Source: Novosphingobium sp. KCTC 2891
Lineage (GTDB): Bacteria; Pseudomonadota; Alphaproteobacteria; Sphingomonadales; Sphingomonadaceae
Direction: 5' to 3'
DNA length: 64,000 bases
Assembly: GCF_025938155.1 (NCBI RefSeq)
Contig: NZ_JAPCZG010000006.1
Coordinates: 170,540 to 234,539 of the forward strand
Shown here piece by piece: positions 16,103-25,119 of the stretch; positions within the stretch are counted from its first letter, which is position 1, and each line of letters starts with the position of its first letter. The position numbers were made by a program, and so were the translations under genes. Under the pieces are notes generated by a model, which ran no database searches, was not told where the DNA came from, and saw only the letters and a list, made by a program, of their open reading frames with translations.

Positions 16103-19100
16103 TGTTACGCTCGACGACAAGTATCGCCAAGATCATGGCACCGTTCTGATGAACGGCACGCAGGCCCTTGTTCGCCTGCCGATGATGCAGAAGGCGCGCG
16201 ATCGCGCCGCAGGCCTGAACACGGCCGGTTTCATCTCGGGCTATCGCGGATCGCCGCTCGGCAGCTACGATCAGGAGCTGTGGCGGGCCAAGACCCTGCT
16301 GGCCGAACACGACATCGTGTTCCAGCCGGGCGTCAACGAAGACCTCGCCGCCACGGCGGTATGGGGCACGCAGATGCTGGACTCGACGCCCGGCGCCAAT
16401 CGCGACGGCGTGTTCGCCATCTGGTATGGCAAGGGTCCTGGCGTGGACCGCTCGGGCGATCCGTTCAAGCACGGCAACACGGCCGGTTCCGCCCAGCACG
16501 GGGGCGTTCTGATCGTCGCCGGGGACGATCACAGCGGCAAGTCCTCCACGGTCGCGCACAGTAGCGAGATGGCGCTGGTGCATGCCGGGATGCCGATCCT
16601 TGCCCCTGCCAACACGCAGGACGTGATCGACCTGGGCCTGCTGGGTTGGGCGATGTCGCGCTACACCGGTCTTTGGACCGGCTTCAAGCTGTGCAACGAA
16701 GTGCTCGAACAGACGATGACCGTCTCGATCGACGAGACCGGCGACGCGCCGGTCTGCCCCGATCGCGGCGAGGCTCCGCCCAACGGATTCCACAACTTCC
16801 CCACCCACCTTGATCGCTCCCAGTCCGAAATCGTCGCCAAGCGGTTTCGCTGGCCGCTGGTGGCGCGCTTCGTCCGCGCGAACCGCATTGACCGCATCCT
16901 GATCGATGCGCCCCGGCGCAAGCTCGGCATCGTCGCGTGCGGCAAGGCCGTGGACGATACCCGCCAGGCGCTGGCGATGCTGGGGCTGGACGGCATTCAT
17001 GCGGCGACCCACGGCGTTTCGCTATACAAGCTCGGCTGCGTCTATCCGGTCGAGCCGGAAGGACTGGCCGAATTCGCCGCCGGGCAGGACGAGCTCCTGT
17101 TCATCGAGGAAAAGGACGGGCTGACCGAGAACCAGGCCAAGTCCATCCTCTATGGCCGCCCGAACGTTCCGCGCATTGTCGGCAAGCACGACGAAAACGG
17201 TATTCCGCTGATACCGGCCGACGTTCAGTTGGAAGCGATCGAACTTGCGCGGGTCATCGCCGCGCGCATGGAGCGGCTGGGCATCGCGACAACGGCGCTC
17301 GCCGAACGGACAAACCTGATCGCCGCGCGCTCGGGCATCAGCGGCGCAAACTCCACGGACAGCGCCGTCCGTTCGCCCTACTTCTGCTCGGGCTGCCCGC
17401 ACAACACCGGCACCCGCTTTCCCGACGGGAGCATCGCGGCCGGTGGCATCGGCTGTCATGCGATGGCCATGTTTTCAGGCCCCGCCATGCTGCCCAACGC
17501 GCAGATGGGCGGCGAAGGAGCGCACTGGTACAGCCAGGCCCACTTCAGCGACATGCCGCACATCTTCCAGAACATGGGGGATGGCACCTACTACCATTCC
17601 GGCCTGCTCGCGGTGCGCGGGGCTGTCGCGGCTGGGGTGAACATCACGTTCAAGATCCTCTTCAACGATGCCGTGGCCATGACCGGCGGCCAGCCCGTCG
17701 ATGGCCCGCTTTCGGTCGGGGACATTTCGCGGCAAGTCATGGCCGAGGGGGCCAAGCGCTGCGTGGTCGTGACCGACCGCCCCGATCTTTACGGTTCGGA
17801 CAGCGGACTGGCTGCCGGCACCACCGTGCACCACCGCGACGATCTCGACACGGTCCAGCGCGAATTGCGCGAGATGAAGGGCACCACGGTGCTGATCTAC
17901 GAGCAGACTTGCGCCGCCGAGAAGCGCCGCCGCCGCAAACGCGGCCGCTTCCCCGATCCGGCCAAGAGAATGTTCATCAATCCTGCCGTCTGCGAAGGCT
18001 GCGGCGATTGTTCGGCCCAGTCCAACTGCGTCAGCGTCTGGCCGCTTGAAACCGAGTTGGGGCGCAAGCGCCAGATCGACCAGTCGAACTGCAACAAGGA
18101 TTATAGCTGCGTAAAGGGCTTCTGCCCCAGCTTCGTGACCGTGCTGGATGCCGAACCGCGCAAGCCGGAGGTCGCCAGCGTATCGTCCGAGCTGTTCGCC
18201 GATCTTCCCGAGCCTGCACTGGCTTCGGCGGACGGCGAGTATGCCATCATGGTCTCGGGGATCGGAGGCACGGGCGTGGTCACCGTCGGGGCGCTGCTGG
18301 GCATGGCCGCACACCTTGAAGGCAAGGCCTGCTCAATCTTCGACATGACCGGCCTCAGCCAGAAGAACGGCGCGGTGTTCAGCCACGTACGGATCGCGCC
18401 TTCGGTAAACGATCTGGGCGCACAGAAGCTCGGCCTTGGCGATGCCGACCTCGCGCTGGCCTTCGACGCGGTCGCCGCACTGGCCAAGGAGCCGGGCGTC
18501 ACCTTCGACGCAGCGCGCACGCAAGCCGTCGTCAACGCGCGGGTCACGCCCACGCCCGCCTTCCAGCGCAATCCGGATCTCACCGTCGATCCGGGACTGT
18601 TGCTGAAGCGGATCGCGAGAGCCAGCAAGGATGTCCATCAGGTGGACGCAACAGGTCTGGGCCTTGCGTTGCTGGGAGACTCGATCGCGGCAAACCTGTT
18701 CATGCTCGGCTACGCGTCGCAGTTGGGACTTCTGCCGGTCAGGCCGCAGGCGATCGAACGCGCCATCGAAATCAACGGAGTGGCCATTCCGTTCAACAAG
18801 CGCGCCTTTGCCTTCGGCCGCCTCCAGGCCATCGATCCCGCTCGGGTCGAGCAGGCCATGGGCGACCTCAAGCCCGCTCCGGCCTTTCAACCGCTGGAGG
18901 ATGTGGCCGAGATCGTCGCGCATCGCACCGCGTTGCTCACCGCCTATCAGAATTCCGACTACGCCGCGCGCTACCGCGCGCTGGTGGAACGGGTCGCCGC
19001 AGCCGAAGAACGGGCGGTGCCGGGAAGCCAGAGCCTTGCCCGTGCGGTCGCCCGCAATTTTGCCAAGCTTATGGCCTACAAGGACGAATACGAAGTCGCC

Positions 19101-19583
19101 CGTCTTCACGCCGACCCTGCATTCAAGGCGCAGCTGCGGGCCGCTTTCGATGACGGCGCCAAGGTGCGCTACAATCTCGCGCCGCCATTGCTATCCCGGC
19201 GCGATCCCGCCACCGGCCATCTGCGCAAGCGCGAGTTTGGCGCCTGGATCGAGCCGCTGTTTGCAGTGCTCGCACGGATGAAAGGCCTGCGCGGCACCGC
19301 GTTCGACATCTTCGGCTACACGGCCGAGCGGCGCATGGAACGCCAGCTGATCGAGGACTACGAAGCCCAAATGACTCATCTGGCGGCGCGGCTGACGCCG
19401 GCCAACCTTGCCGTGGCCGTCGAAATCGCGGGCCTGCCCGCTCAGATCCGCGGCTATGGCCACGTCAAGGAAGCGGCGGTGGAGCGCGTCATCGCGCAGC
19501 GCGAGAAATCGCTCGCTCGCTTCAACAATGCCGGGCAAGCACGCCCCGCCACGTCAGCCCTTACGGCAAAGGTGACCGCATGA
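16095..19583 (+). CDS. Fused indolepyruvate ferredoxin oxidoreductase-type 2-oxoacid:ferredoxin oxidoreductase (IorA-IorB)
   Basis: 1162-residue single-chain enzyme that decarboxylates a 2-oxoacid oxidatively to acyl-CoA with TPP and iron-sulfur clusters. Order: pyrimidine-binding domain (about 1-400, GFISGYRGSPLGSYDQELWR), TPP domain with CSGCPHNTGTR (about 430), ferredoxin-like insert with clustered cysteines (CEGCGDCSAQSNC ... CNKDYSCVKGFCPSF, about 633-680), and gamma-type domain (GIGGTGVVTVGALLGMAA onward). Length is normal for the proteobacterial fused form. It overlaps the GST gene by 8 bases. In this operon it would take the 2-oxoacid made by the hydroxyacid oxidases. Confidence 0.93.
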   Translation: MRDVTLDDKYRQDHGTVLMNGTQALVRLPMMQKARDRAAGLNTAGFISGYRGSPLGSYDQELWRAKTLLAEHDIVFQPGVNEDLAATAVWGTQMLDSTPGANRDGVFAIWYGKGPGVDRSGDPFKHGNTAGSAQHGGVLIVAGDDHSGKSSTVAHSSEMALVHAGMPILAPANTQDVIDLGLLGWAMSRYTGLWTGFKLCNEVLEQTMTVSIDETGDAPVCPDRGEAPPNGFHNFPTHLDRSQSEIVAKRFRWPLVARFVRANRIDRILIDAPRRKLGIVACGKAVDDTRQALAMLGLDGIHAATHGVSLYKLGCVYPVEPEGLAEFAAGQDELLFIEEKDGLTENQAKSILYGRPNVPRIVGKHDENGIPLIPADVQLEAIELARVIAARMERLGIATTALAERTNLIAARSGISGANSTDSAVRSPYFCSGCPHNTGTRFPDGSIAAGGIGCHAMAMFSGPAMLPNAQMGGEGAHWYSQAHFSDMPHIFQNMGDGTYYHSGLLAVRGAVAAGVNITFKILFNDAVAMTGGQPVDGPLSVGDISRQVMAEGAKRCVVVTDRPDLYGSDSGLAAGTTVHHRDDLDTVQRELREMKGTTVLIYEQTCAAEKRRRRKRGRFPDPAKRMFINPAVCEGCGDCSAQSNCVSVWPLETELGRKRQIDQSNCNKDYSCVKGFCPSFVTVLDAEPRKPEVASVSSELFADLPEPALASADGEYAIMVSGIGGTGVVTVGALLGMAAHLEGKACSIFDMTGLSQKNGAVFSHVRIAPSVNDLGAQKLGLGDADLALAFDAVAALAKEPGVTFDAARTQAVVNARVTPTPAFQRNPDLTVDPGLLLKRIARASKDVHQVDATGLGLALLGDSIAANLFMLGYASQLGLLPVRPQAIERAIEINGVAIPFNKRAFAFGRLQAIDPARVEQAMGDLKPAPAFQPLEDVAEIVAHRTALLTAYQNSDYAARYRALVERVAAAEERAVPGSQSLARAVARNFAKLMAYKDEYEVARLHADPAFKAQLRAAFDDGAKVRYNLAPPLLSRRDPATGHLRKREFGAWIEPLFAVLARMKGLRGTAFDIFGYTAERRMERQLIEDYEAQMTHLAARLTPANLAVAVEIAGLPAQIRGYGHVKEAAVERVIAQREKSLARFNNAGQARPATSALTAKVTA

Positions 19584-20368
19584 GCACGATACTCGAAGAC
19601 CTGTTCTCACTTTCAGGCAAGACGGCCGTTGTCACCGGCGGTGCGCGAGGGGTCGGTGCCATGATCAGTCGCGGTCTGGTGCGTGCAGGAGCGGAAGTGC
19701 TGGTCGTGGCGCGCCCCGGCCCGACCGGCGAGGCTTTCGCGGCCGAAATGGCCAATGAAGGGAAATGCCACTTCATCGCGGCTGATCTCGCAGATGCTGC
19801 GGGGGTGGAGCAAGCCGCTGCCGCGATCGCGCGTATAGCACCCAAGCTGCACGTCCTCGTCAACAATGCAGGGGTGTTCAGCGCCTCTTCGATCGAGGAC
19901 GCCACCGTGGCGGACTGGGATCGCGGGCTCGCGGTGAACCTGCGCGCCCCCTTCTTTCTCGTCCAGTCGCTTCTGCCGCAATTGCGCGCCGCAGCGGCAC
20001 AGGGAGATCCTGCACGCGTCATCAACATCGGCTCGATCGCCGCCCTCTGGGCGAAGTCCAGCAATGCTTATGCCTATGGTGCGGCAAAGGCCGGGCTGCA
20101 GCACCTGACGCGGATGCTTGCCTCCGACCTCACCCGTGAAGGGATCGCCGTCAACGCCATCGCCCCGGGCTTCTTCCCCAGCGACATGACCGATGGCTTT
20201 TTCACCGCTGCGCCGGGTCTGCGCGAACAGGTGATCGAATCCATTCCAGCACATCGTCTCGGAGCACCAGAGGACGTGGCCGGCTCCGTAATCTTTCTGG
20301 CATCACGCGCGGGCGCCTACTGCTCCGGCGCAACAATCCCGTTGGAGGGCGGACTATGGTCGGCGTAA
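19580..20368 (+). CDS. Short-chain dehydrogenase/reductase
   Basis: 262-residue classical SDR. Rossmann motif TGGARGVGA near residue 17, NNAG, and catalytic Ser ... YAYGAAKAGLQ (YxxxK). C-terminal GATIPLEGGLW is typical of the FabG-like group. It overlaps its upstream neighbour by 4 bases and the EthD gene by 13. It probably oxidises an alcohol or reduces a ketone intermediate; substrate unknown. Confidence 0.92.
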   Translation: MSTILEDLFSLSGKTAVVTGGARGVGAMISRGLVRAGAEVLVVARPGPTGEAFAAEMANEGKCHFIAADLADAAGVEQAAAAIARIAPKLHVLVNNAGVFSASSIEDATVADWDRGLAVNLRAPFFLVQSLLPQLRAAAAQGDPARVINIGSIAALWAKSSNAYAYGAAKAGLQHLTRMLASDLTREGIAVNAIAPGFFPSDMTDGFFTAAPGLREQVIESIPAHRLGAPEDVAGSVIFLASRAGAYCSGATIPLEGGLWSA

Positions 20369-21111
20369 GCACGGTAGCCCTTCTGGTCCGGAAGACCGGC
20401 ATGCCGACGGATCTGTTCCGCCGTTATTGGCGGGACGTGCACGGAGTAATGGCCGCGCGAGTGCATGGCTTCGAAAGCTATACACAATATCACGTCGAAC
20501 CACTGACCACGAGTGGCCCAGGTATCGACGGAATCGCTCTCGTCACTTTCGCCAGCGAAGATGACCGCAACGCACTTGCCGCCGGGCCGCTGACCCCACA
20601 CATCCATGCCGACGAGCAGAACCTGTTCGAGCGAGTGTTTCTCTACAGCTTGCCTGAAGGCCCCCGACAGATCACGGGCAACGGAATTGCCAGCAGTCCA
20701 GTGTCGGAGCATCTTTTCGTCATCGTTCAAGGTGGGCAGGATGCACGCCCCGTACTGGACGCGCTCGCAGGTCAGGCCGATCACCTCGCAATTTTTGATC
20801 TGACGCGGGGCGACCCGGCGCTGTGGAACACCGCACGCTTTGACGATGCGGGCGTCCCCGCCGGCTTTAGCGCCCTGATCCACGCCGCGTGGGGCAGTTC
20901 CGCCACAGCCACCTCGGCTGCCGCGCGGCTGGCGGCCTTGCCTGGTGGATACCTGTTGTGCCGTTCCCAAGGGCGCTTCGCCATGGTGGAAGGCGGACGT
21001 CCGACAGCCATCGGCTTGCGCGGACTTCCCGCGGTGCAGACCATCGAGGAGGCAGGAGCGATCAACCAACTGAGCCCTGAAATCGAACAATTGCTATTTC
21101 CCTGTCCATGA
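20356..21111 (+). CDS. EthD-domain protein with C-terminal extension
   Basis: 251 residues, about twice the usual EthD length. Residues 1-110 match the EthD fold (TVALLVRKTGMPTDLFRRYW, RDVHGVMAARVHGFESYTQY, ADEQNLFERVFLYSLPEGPR). Residues 115-251 are a second alpha/beta half without a motif I recognise, perhaps a diverged second barrel. Last gene of the TonB operon. The regulon's other EthD protein is the single-domain one at 3.3 kb. Confidence 0.75.
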   Translation: MVGVSTVALLVRKTGMPTDLFRRYWRDVHGVMAARVHGFESYTQYHVEPLTTSGPGIDGIALVTFASEDDRNALAAGPLTPHIHADEQNLFERVFLYSLPEGPRQITGNGIASSPVSEHLFVIVQGGQDARPVLDALAGQADHLAIFDLTRGDPALWNTARFDDAGVPAGFSALIHAAWGSSATATSAAARLAALPGGYLLCRSQGRFAMVEGGRPTAIGLRGLPAVQTIEEAGAINQLSPEIEQLLFPCP

Positions 21112-21142
21112 CAGGCTTCTTCACTGCACCGCGTTACCATCC

Positions 21143-21466
21143 ATGAATGGCTGGATCTGGCTCGGGTTCGCGATCGCAGCGGAAGTGCTGGCTACCACCA
21201 CGCTCAATGCGAACAACGATTTCTCGCGGCCGTCGATGCTCGCTCTGACTGTCATCGGCTACCTGGCAGCCTTCTCGTGCCTGGCGTTGGCACTGCGTAC
21301 GATCCCGTTGGGCATAGCCTATGCCATCTGGTCCGGCGCTGGTATCGCAGCCCTCTCGCTGATCGGCTGGCTGAACTTCCGGCAGCCTCTTTCAATTCAG
21401 CAGCTGGGCGGCCTGCTTCTGGTGATGGCCGGGATATTGGTGCTGCGTCTGCCGGTCACACGATAG
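21143..21466 (+). CDS. Small multidrug resistance (SMR) family transporter
   Basis: 107 residues with four transmembrane helices. The essential membrane Glu of EmrE-type pumps is present in helix 1 (GFAIAAEVLATTTLN). Later helices carry TIPLGIAYAIWSGAGI and QLGGLLLVMAGILVLRL. SMR proteins are dual-topology proton/drug antiporters; some export guanidinium or polyamines instead. It starts 31 bp after the catabolic operon and may be read through from it. Confidence 0.9.
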   Translation: MNGWIWLGFAIAAEVLATTTLNANNDFSRPSMLALTVIGYLAAFSCLALALRTIPLGIAYAIWSGAGIAALSLIGWLNFRQPLSIQQLGGLLLVMAGILVLRLPVTR

Positions 21467-21669
21467 CGCTAGACGTGGTAGGCGCAGAGCGCCTCCTGAC
21501 CCCAGCAGCTGATTGAGAGCCATGCCTCCCCATGCCACAATTTGCCTGACGCTGCAGTCAGAAGGTGCAGCGCCTTTGGCACCGGGAGGACCCAACCTTA
21601 TTACTGAAGCCGTGTCACTGACGGGCATGAAGGCGTACCAGTCGGCCCACGCACATGGAGCGCGATTTA

Positions 21670-21806
21670 CATCATCACCGCGAGGAAGATCACCTTGGGC
21701 GACGAGTGAAAATACCGGAACGGATTGGCTGGTTTACGAGGGCGGCCCATCGCCGGATCCTATCCTTCGCCCTACTCCATCGCCAGTGGTGCAATCCCTT
21801 TGACAC
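21670..21806 (-). mobile_element. IS6-like element remnant, left end and transposase N-terminus (copy A)
   Basis: Reading the minus strand from the end motif GGTGCAATCCCTTTGACAC, an ATG opens MGRPRKPANPFRYFHSSPK, the N-terminus of an IS6-family transposase. It continues VIFLAVMM and hits TAA. The rest of the gene is missing. The same end motif recurs at three other places in the window. Confidence 0.7.
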
Positions 21807-22014
21807 GGCCTGATGGATATATGTCTGTGCGTGGGGGAAGAGTTGGCGCGAAACCGCGCATTTACGGACAGACACTGCACTAACCAGGCAGCGTCAACAT
21901 GCAGTGCGTCAACCAACCCGGATGGACAGCACCGACCTGAACTGTGCGCGCAGCTCACAAGGAGACGCAATCGCAGGGAACGCCAACCGTACCAATTTCG
22001 ATTCTCCGCTGCTG

Positions 22015-22536
22015 GCGGCCATCGCGCGCTTCCTTCGTCGAAATGGCAGATGCGAGTTCTCGGCCCGGTTATTCGCGTGCCGGCCGACCTCCGCGGCGAG
22101 CTTCGTTACCCAGCTCCCACATCGCGGCAGGATAGGATTTCAGCCCATCGGGCACGATGACCGCCCGTGGCGCTTCAAAGCCTCGCGCATGAACTGCAAG
22201 GCTGCAGTCTTGTCGCGCTTTTTGGTGTCGGAGGACCCGAGGATCTCGCCTTCCTGATCCACAGCGCGCCAGCGGTAATGCATCTCGCCGTTGATCTTCC
22301 GTACACCTCGTCGAGGTGCCATTTCTGGTACCGAGAACCGCGTGCCCGGCTCGCCCGCTGGCGCCGGATGTCGGCCGCGAACATCGGCCCGCACCGGTTC
22401 CACCACAGCCGCACCGTCGGTGACACAGGTCGATACCGCGCTCGAACAGCAGATCCTCCACGTTCCGCCGGCTCGGCGGAAAACCGAGCGCGCGCCTTCC
22501 CTCTACCCGGTTGCCAGAGGTGCAATTGCTTTGACA
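22015..22536 (-). pseudogene. IS6-family transposase pseudogene (copy B)
   Basis: Minus-strand IS6 transposase broken by several frameshifts. Recognisable pieces across frames are RRNVEDLLFERGID, TVRLWWNRCGPMFAADIRRQ, KWHLDEVY (first catalytic Asp), KINGEMHYRWRAVDQEGEI, DGLKSYPA region (second Asp) and NRAENSHLPFRRRKRAM (catalytic Glu). About 80 bp coding for the N-terminus is deleted between the end motif and RRNVEDLL. Non-functional. Confidence 0.75.
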
Positions 22537-22566
22537 ACGCCGGTCAGCCCAATGGGGAAATCCGCC

Positions 22567-24000
22567 TCATTCCGGCCTCGCTGGCGATAGGTGCCATCCA
22601 CCTCCAAGAGCCAGGAACAAGGCAATTTGGTCTCGATTGATATCGGTCTGGATTGCAGTAACCGCCTGCTCGGCGACAATCAGGCTGCGCTGTGCATCCA
22701 GCGCGGCGAGCCCACCAAGCTTTCCGCCGCGTCTAAGCGATGCGGTGCGCTCTGCGACTCTTGCCGCATCGTCGCGCGCAAACCGCAGGTCAGCCTCCCG
22801 CCCAAGATCGGCAGCATAAGTGTTCAGGGCGGTTTCCACCTCGCGCAACGCGCTCAGCACCGTGCCGTCGAATGCGGCAAGACTGGCGCGCGTCTGGGCT
22901 TCGGCACCACTGATGCGTGCGCGCACTGCAGTACGATGAAGATTCCAGCTGATCATCGGCCCAAGCCCGAACCGGTTCGTCAGCGGCGACAGCAAGTCGG
23001 CCGTTGCACCGGTTGACCCCAAGGACGCGCCGAACTTGATGTCCGGATAAAGCGCCGCGGTCGCCACTCCGATGCGGGCCGTCGCCGCCGCCAGCCGGCG
23101 CTCCGCGGCACGAACATCGGGCCGGCGCTTGAGCAGCGCTCGCCCGTCGCCCACCGGCAATGCCTGGTGCAAGACAAGAGGTGTCCGGCACCCCAGCAGG
23201 GCCTGGTCGAATTCCGCCGGAGGACGGCCTGTCAGCGTGGTGATACGAAACACCGCGTTGCGTTGTGCCGCTTCCATCTGCGGCAGGCGCGAGCGGACGT
23301 TTGCCAGCCCCCCTTCTTGGCGTTCGCGCTCGAAGGTCGGCGCGCGGCCATGCGCGACCATGACCCGGGTGAGCCGAAGGTTTTCCCCGAGAAGGCCGAT
23401 CAGTCGGTGCAGCTCGACGATTTCATGGCCGGCGTTGCAAACATCCGAATAGGCTTGGGCAGTCTGGGCGGCGACGTTTACGCGCACCAGATCACGCGCG
23501 GCCACGGCCGCTTCTTCGTCCGCAGTCGCAGCCTCTATGCCGCGCCGGATGCTGCCGAACAGGTCGAGGTCGTAACTGATCGACAGTCCGGCGTTGTATA
23601 TCTGATGCTCAGGGGGCTGGATGTGCTGCATTGCGGCCTCTGCCGATGGCTGTGCCCAACTCGTCTCCAGATCGACAGCCGGGCTGGCCTGCCGCGTCGC
23701 CTCCGCTTCGGCAAGCATAGCACTGCTTCGCTGGAGGTTCGCCTCGGCGATCCGCAGATCGGTGTTCGACGCCAAGGCCCGCTCGATCAGCCCCGTCAGA
23801 ACCGGATCATCGAACAATTTCCACCACTGGTCCGGCATTTCATCGCCGGTAGTGACTTGCGCTCCGGACAGGAACGGCCCGCGCGCGGCCGGCGCATTGA
23901 CGATGGCCCGCTCCGGAACATGATAGTTGGGCCCCACCGCAGCGCAGGCCGAAAGCGCCACCAATGCGAAGACCGCCGGCAGGGTAAGGATTTTCACCAC
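22567..24000 (-). CDS. Efflux outer membrane lipoprotein (NodT family)
   Basis: 477-residue outer-membrane factor with lipobox VALSAC and two efflux repeats. WWKLFDDPVLTGLIERAL and LLKRRPDVRAAERRLAAATA are the family signatures. It overlaps the stop of the HlyD/AaeA-like gene by 7 bases and is last in a four-gene efflux operon. It would be the outer-membrane channel for the FUSC-type exporter. Confidence 0.9.
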   Translation of the reverse strand: MVKILTLPAVFALVALSACAAVGPNYHVPERAIVNAPAARGPFLSGAQVTTGDEMPDQWWKLFDDPVLTGLIERALASNTDLRIAEANLQRSSAMLAEAEATRQASPAVDLETSWAQPSAEAAMQHIQPPEHQIYNAGLSISYDLDLFGSIRRGIEAATADEEAAVAARDLVRVNVAAQTAQAYSDVCNAGHEIVELHRLIGLLGENLRLTRVMVAHGRAPTFERERQEGGLANVRSRLPQMEAAQRNAVFRITTLTGRPPAEFDQALLGCRTPLVLHQALPVGDGRALLKRRPDVRAAERRLAAATARIGVATAALYPDIKFGASLGSTGATADLLSPLTNRFGLGPMISWNLHRTAVRARISGAEAQTRASLAAFDGTVLSALREVETALNTYAADLGREADLRFARDDAARVAERTASLRRGGKLGGLAALDAQRSLIVAEQAVTAIQTDINRDQIALFLALGGGWHLSPARPE

Positions 24001-24893
24001 GGAAGGCTCCGGTGAACCGGTTTGTTTCCAGGGCGGTCATGGATGACGACTGTTGCCGTCTGACCGGGGATCAACCGGGCGTTCGGAGGCAGGTAGTCGA
24101 TCGCGATCCGCACCGGGATACGCTGCGCAAGCCGTACCCAGGTGAACGAAGGGTTCACATTGGCCAATTGAGCATCCCCGCCCCCCCGCTCACGATCTTC
24201 CACGCCGGCGGCGATGCTCTCGACATGGCCGCGAATCTCGTCGGCAACGCCCATCAGGTAGACGCTCGCGGGATCCCCGACATGGACGGCGGGCAGTTTG
24301 GTCTCCTCGAAATATCCCTCAACCCGCAGCGAATGATCATAGACCAGGGCCACCGCCGGCTTACCGGCATTGAGATAGATGCCTGGTTGCAGCGTCATGT
24401 TCGACACGGTGCCATCGACTGGCGCGCGAACATAGGTCCGCTCCAGATTGAGGCGCGCCAGATCACGCGCCGCCACGGCCTGGCCAAGCGCGGTGCGCAG
24501 GCTTTCCACCCGCGCATGGCCCTGTTCGATCACTTCGGCCGCGAGAAGTTCTGGCATCGCCTGGTTGCGGCGATCCTCGCGCATCGCCTGAGCGAGAACG
24601 ACCCGCTGCGTCGCGAGATTGGCCTCCGCCTGGTCCAGCGCAAGCCGATAACGCGGACGGTCGATGACCAGCAGGATCTGGCCCTTGCGAACGACTTCGT
24701 CATCGTGGATGCGCACTTCGGTGATGAGGCCGCTGACGTCGGCAGCAATCGGTACAAGGTCCGCACGGACCTTTCCGTCGCGGGTCAGGGGTTCCACCTG
24801 ATAGCGCAGCCATAACGCGTAAATAGCCGCGAGTACGATGCCGATGACCACCGCGGTGATGCACGTGCGCAGTATTTCATGGCGACGTATCAT
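23994..24893 (-). CDS. HlyD family secretion protein, AaeA-like adaptor
   Basis: 299 residues from the ATG that begins directly after the DUF1656 gene's stop (TGACATG). One N-terminal transmembrane helix (TAVVIGIVLAAIYALWL) precedes the lipoyl/hairpin/barrel organisation (GLITEVRIHDDEVVRKGQIL, LERTYVRAPVDGTVSNMTLQ). AaeA-type adaptors serve FUSC exporters of aromatic carboxylic acids. The order FUSC, DUF1656, HlyD, OMF supports this. Confidence 0.9.
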   Translation of the reverse strand: MIRRHEILRTCITAVVIGIVLAAIYALWLRYQVEPLTRDGKVRADLVPIAADVSGLITEVRIHDDEVVRKGQILLVIDRPRYRLALDQAEANLATQRVVLAQAMREDRRNQAMPELLAAEVIEQGHARVESLRTALGQAVAARDLARLNLERTYVRAPVDGTVSNMTLQPGIYLNAGKPAVALVYDHSLRVEGYFEETKLPAVHVGDPASVYLMGVADEIRGHVESIAAGVEDRERGGGDAQLANVNPSFTWVRLAQRIPVRIAIDYLPPNARLIPGQTATVVIHDRPGNKPVHRSLPW

Positions 24894-24894
24894 G

Positions 24895-25119
24895 TCAGGA
24901 CACCCACGCGCGCGGGAGGAAATTGTCGGCAAGGAGCGTCAATCCCCACCAGAGCAATGCGAACAAGGCCAGTTCCAGCACGCCGGGGTGCCAGAGAAGT
25001 TCATAGTGCGGGATGTGCTGCAGCAGATTGCGCAGCCAGTATGCCAGCAACCCGGCAATGCTCGCCCATACGAGCGCCGCCGGCATGTAGATGCCGAAAA
25101 GATGTAGTTCTTCGATCAT
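24895..25119 (-). CDS. DUF1656 small membrane protein (AaeX-like)
   Basis: 74 residues with two transmembrane helices (PAALVWASIAGLLAYWLRNL and LELALFALLWWGLTLLADNF). MIEELHLFGIYMPA is typical of DUF1656. Such genes sit between FUSC and HlyD genes in AaeXAB-type systems. The start overlaps the FUSC gene's stop (ATGA). Confidence 0.85.
   Translation of the reverse strand: MIEELHLFGIYMPAALVWASIAGLLAYWLRNLLQHIPHYELLWHPGVLELALFALLWWGLTLLADNFLPRAWVS

Larger units (their letters stand above)
21467..22566. other. Gene-poor stretch with two dead IS6-like copies
   Basis: No intact gene is visible between the SMR gene and the outer-membrane factor gene. The stretch holds the two IS6-like remnants listed separately, plus about 200 bases on their left (21467-21669) in which I recognise nothing. 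Confidence 0.6.

Noticed and set aside
21392..21628. 78-codon minus frame after the SMR gene
   Set aside because: No recognisable motif and overlaps the SMR coding end; may be part of a decayed element but cannot be supported.
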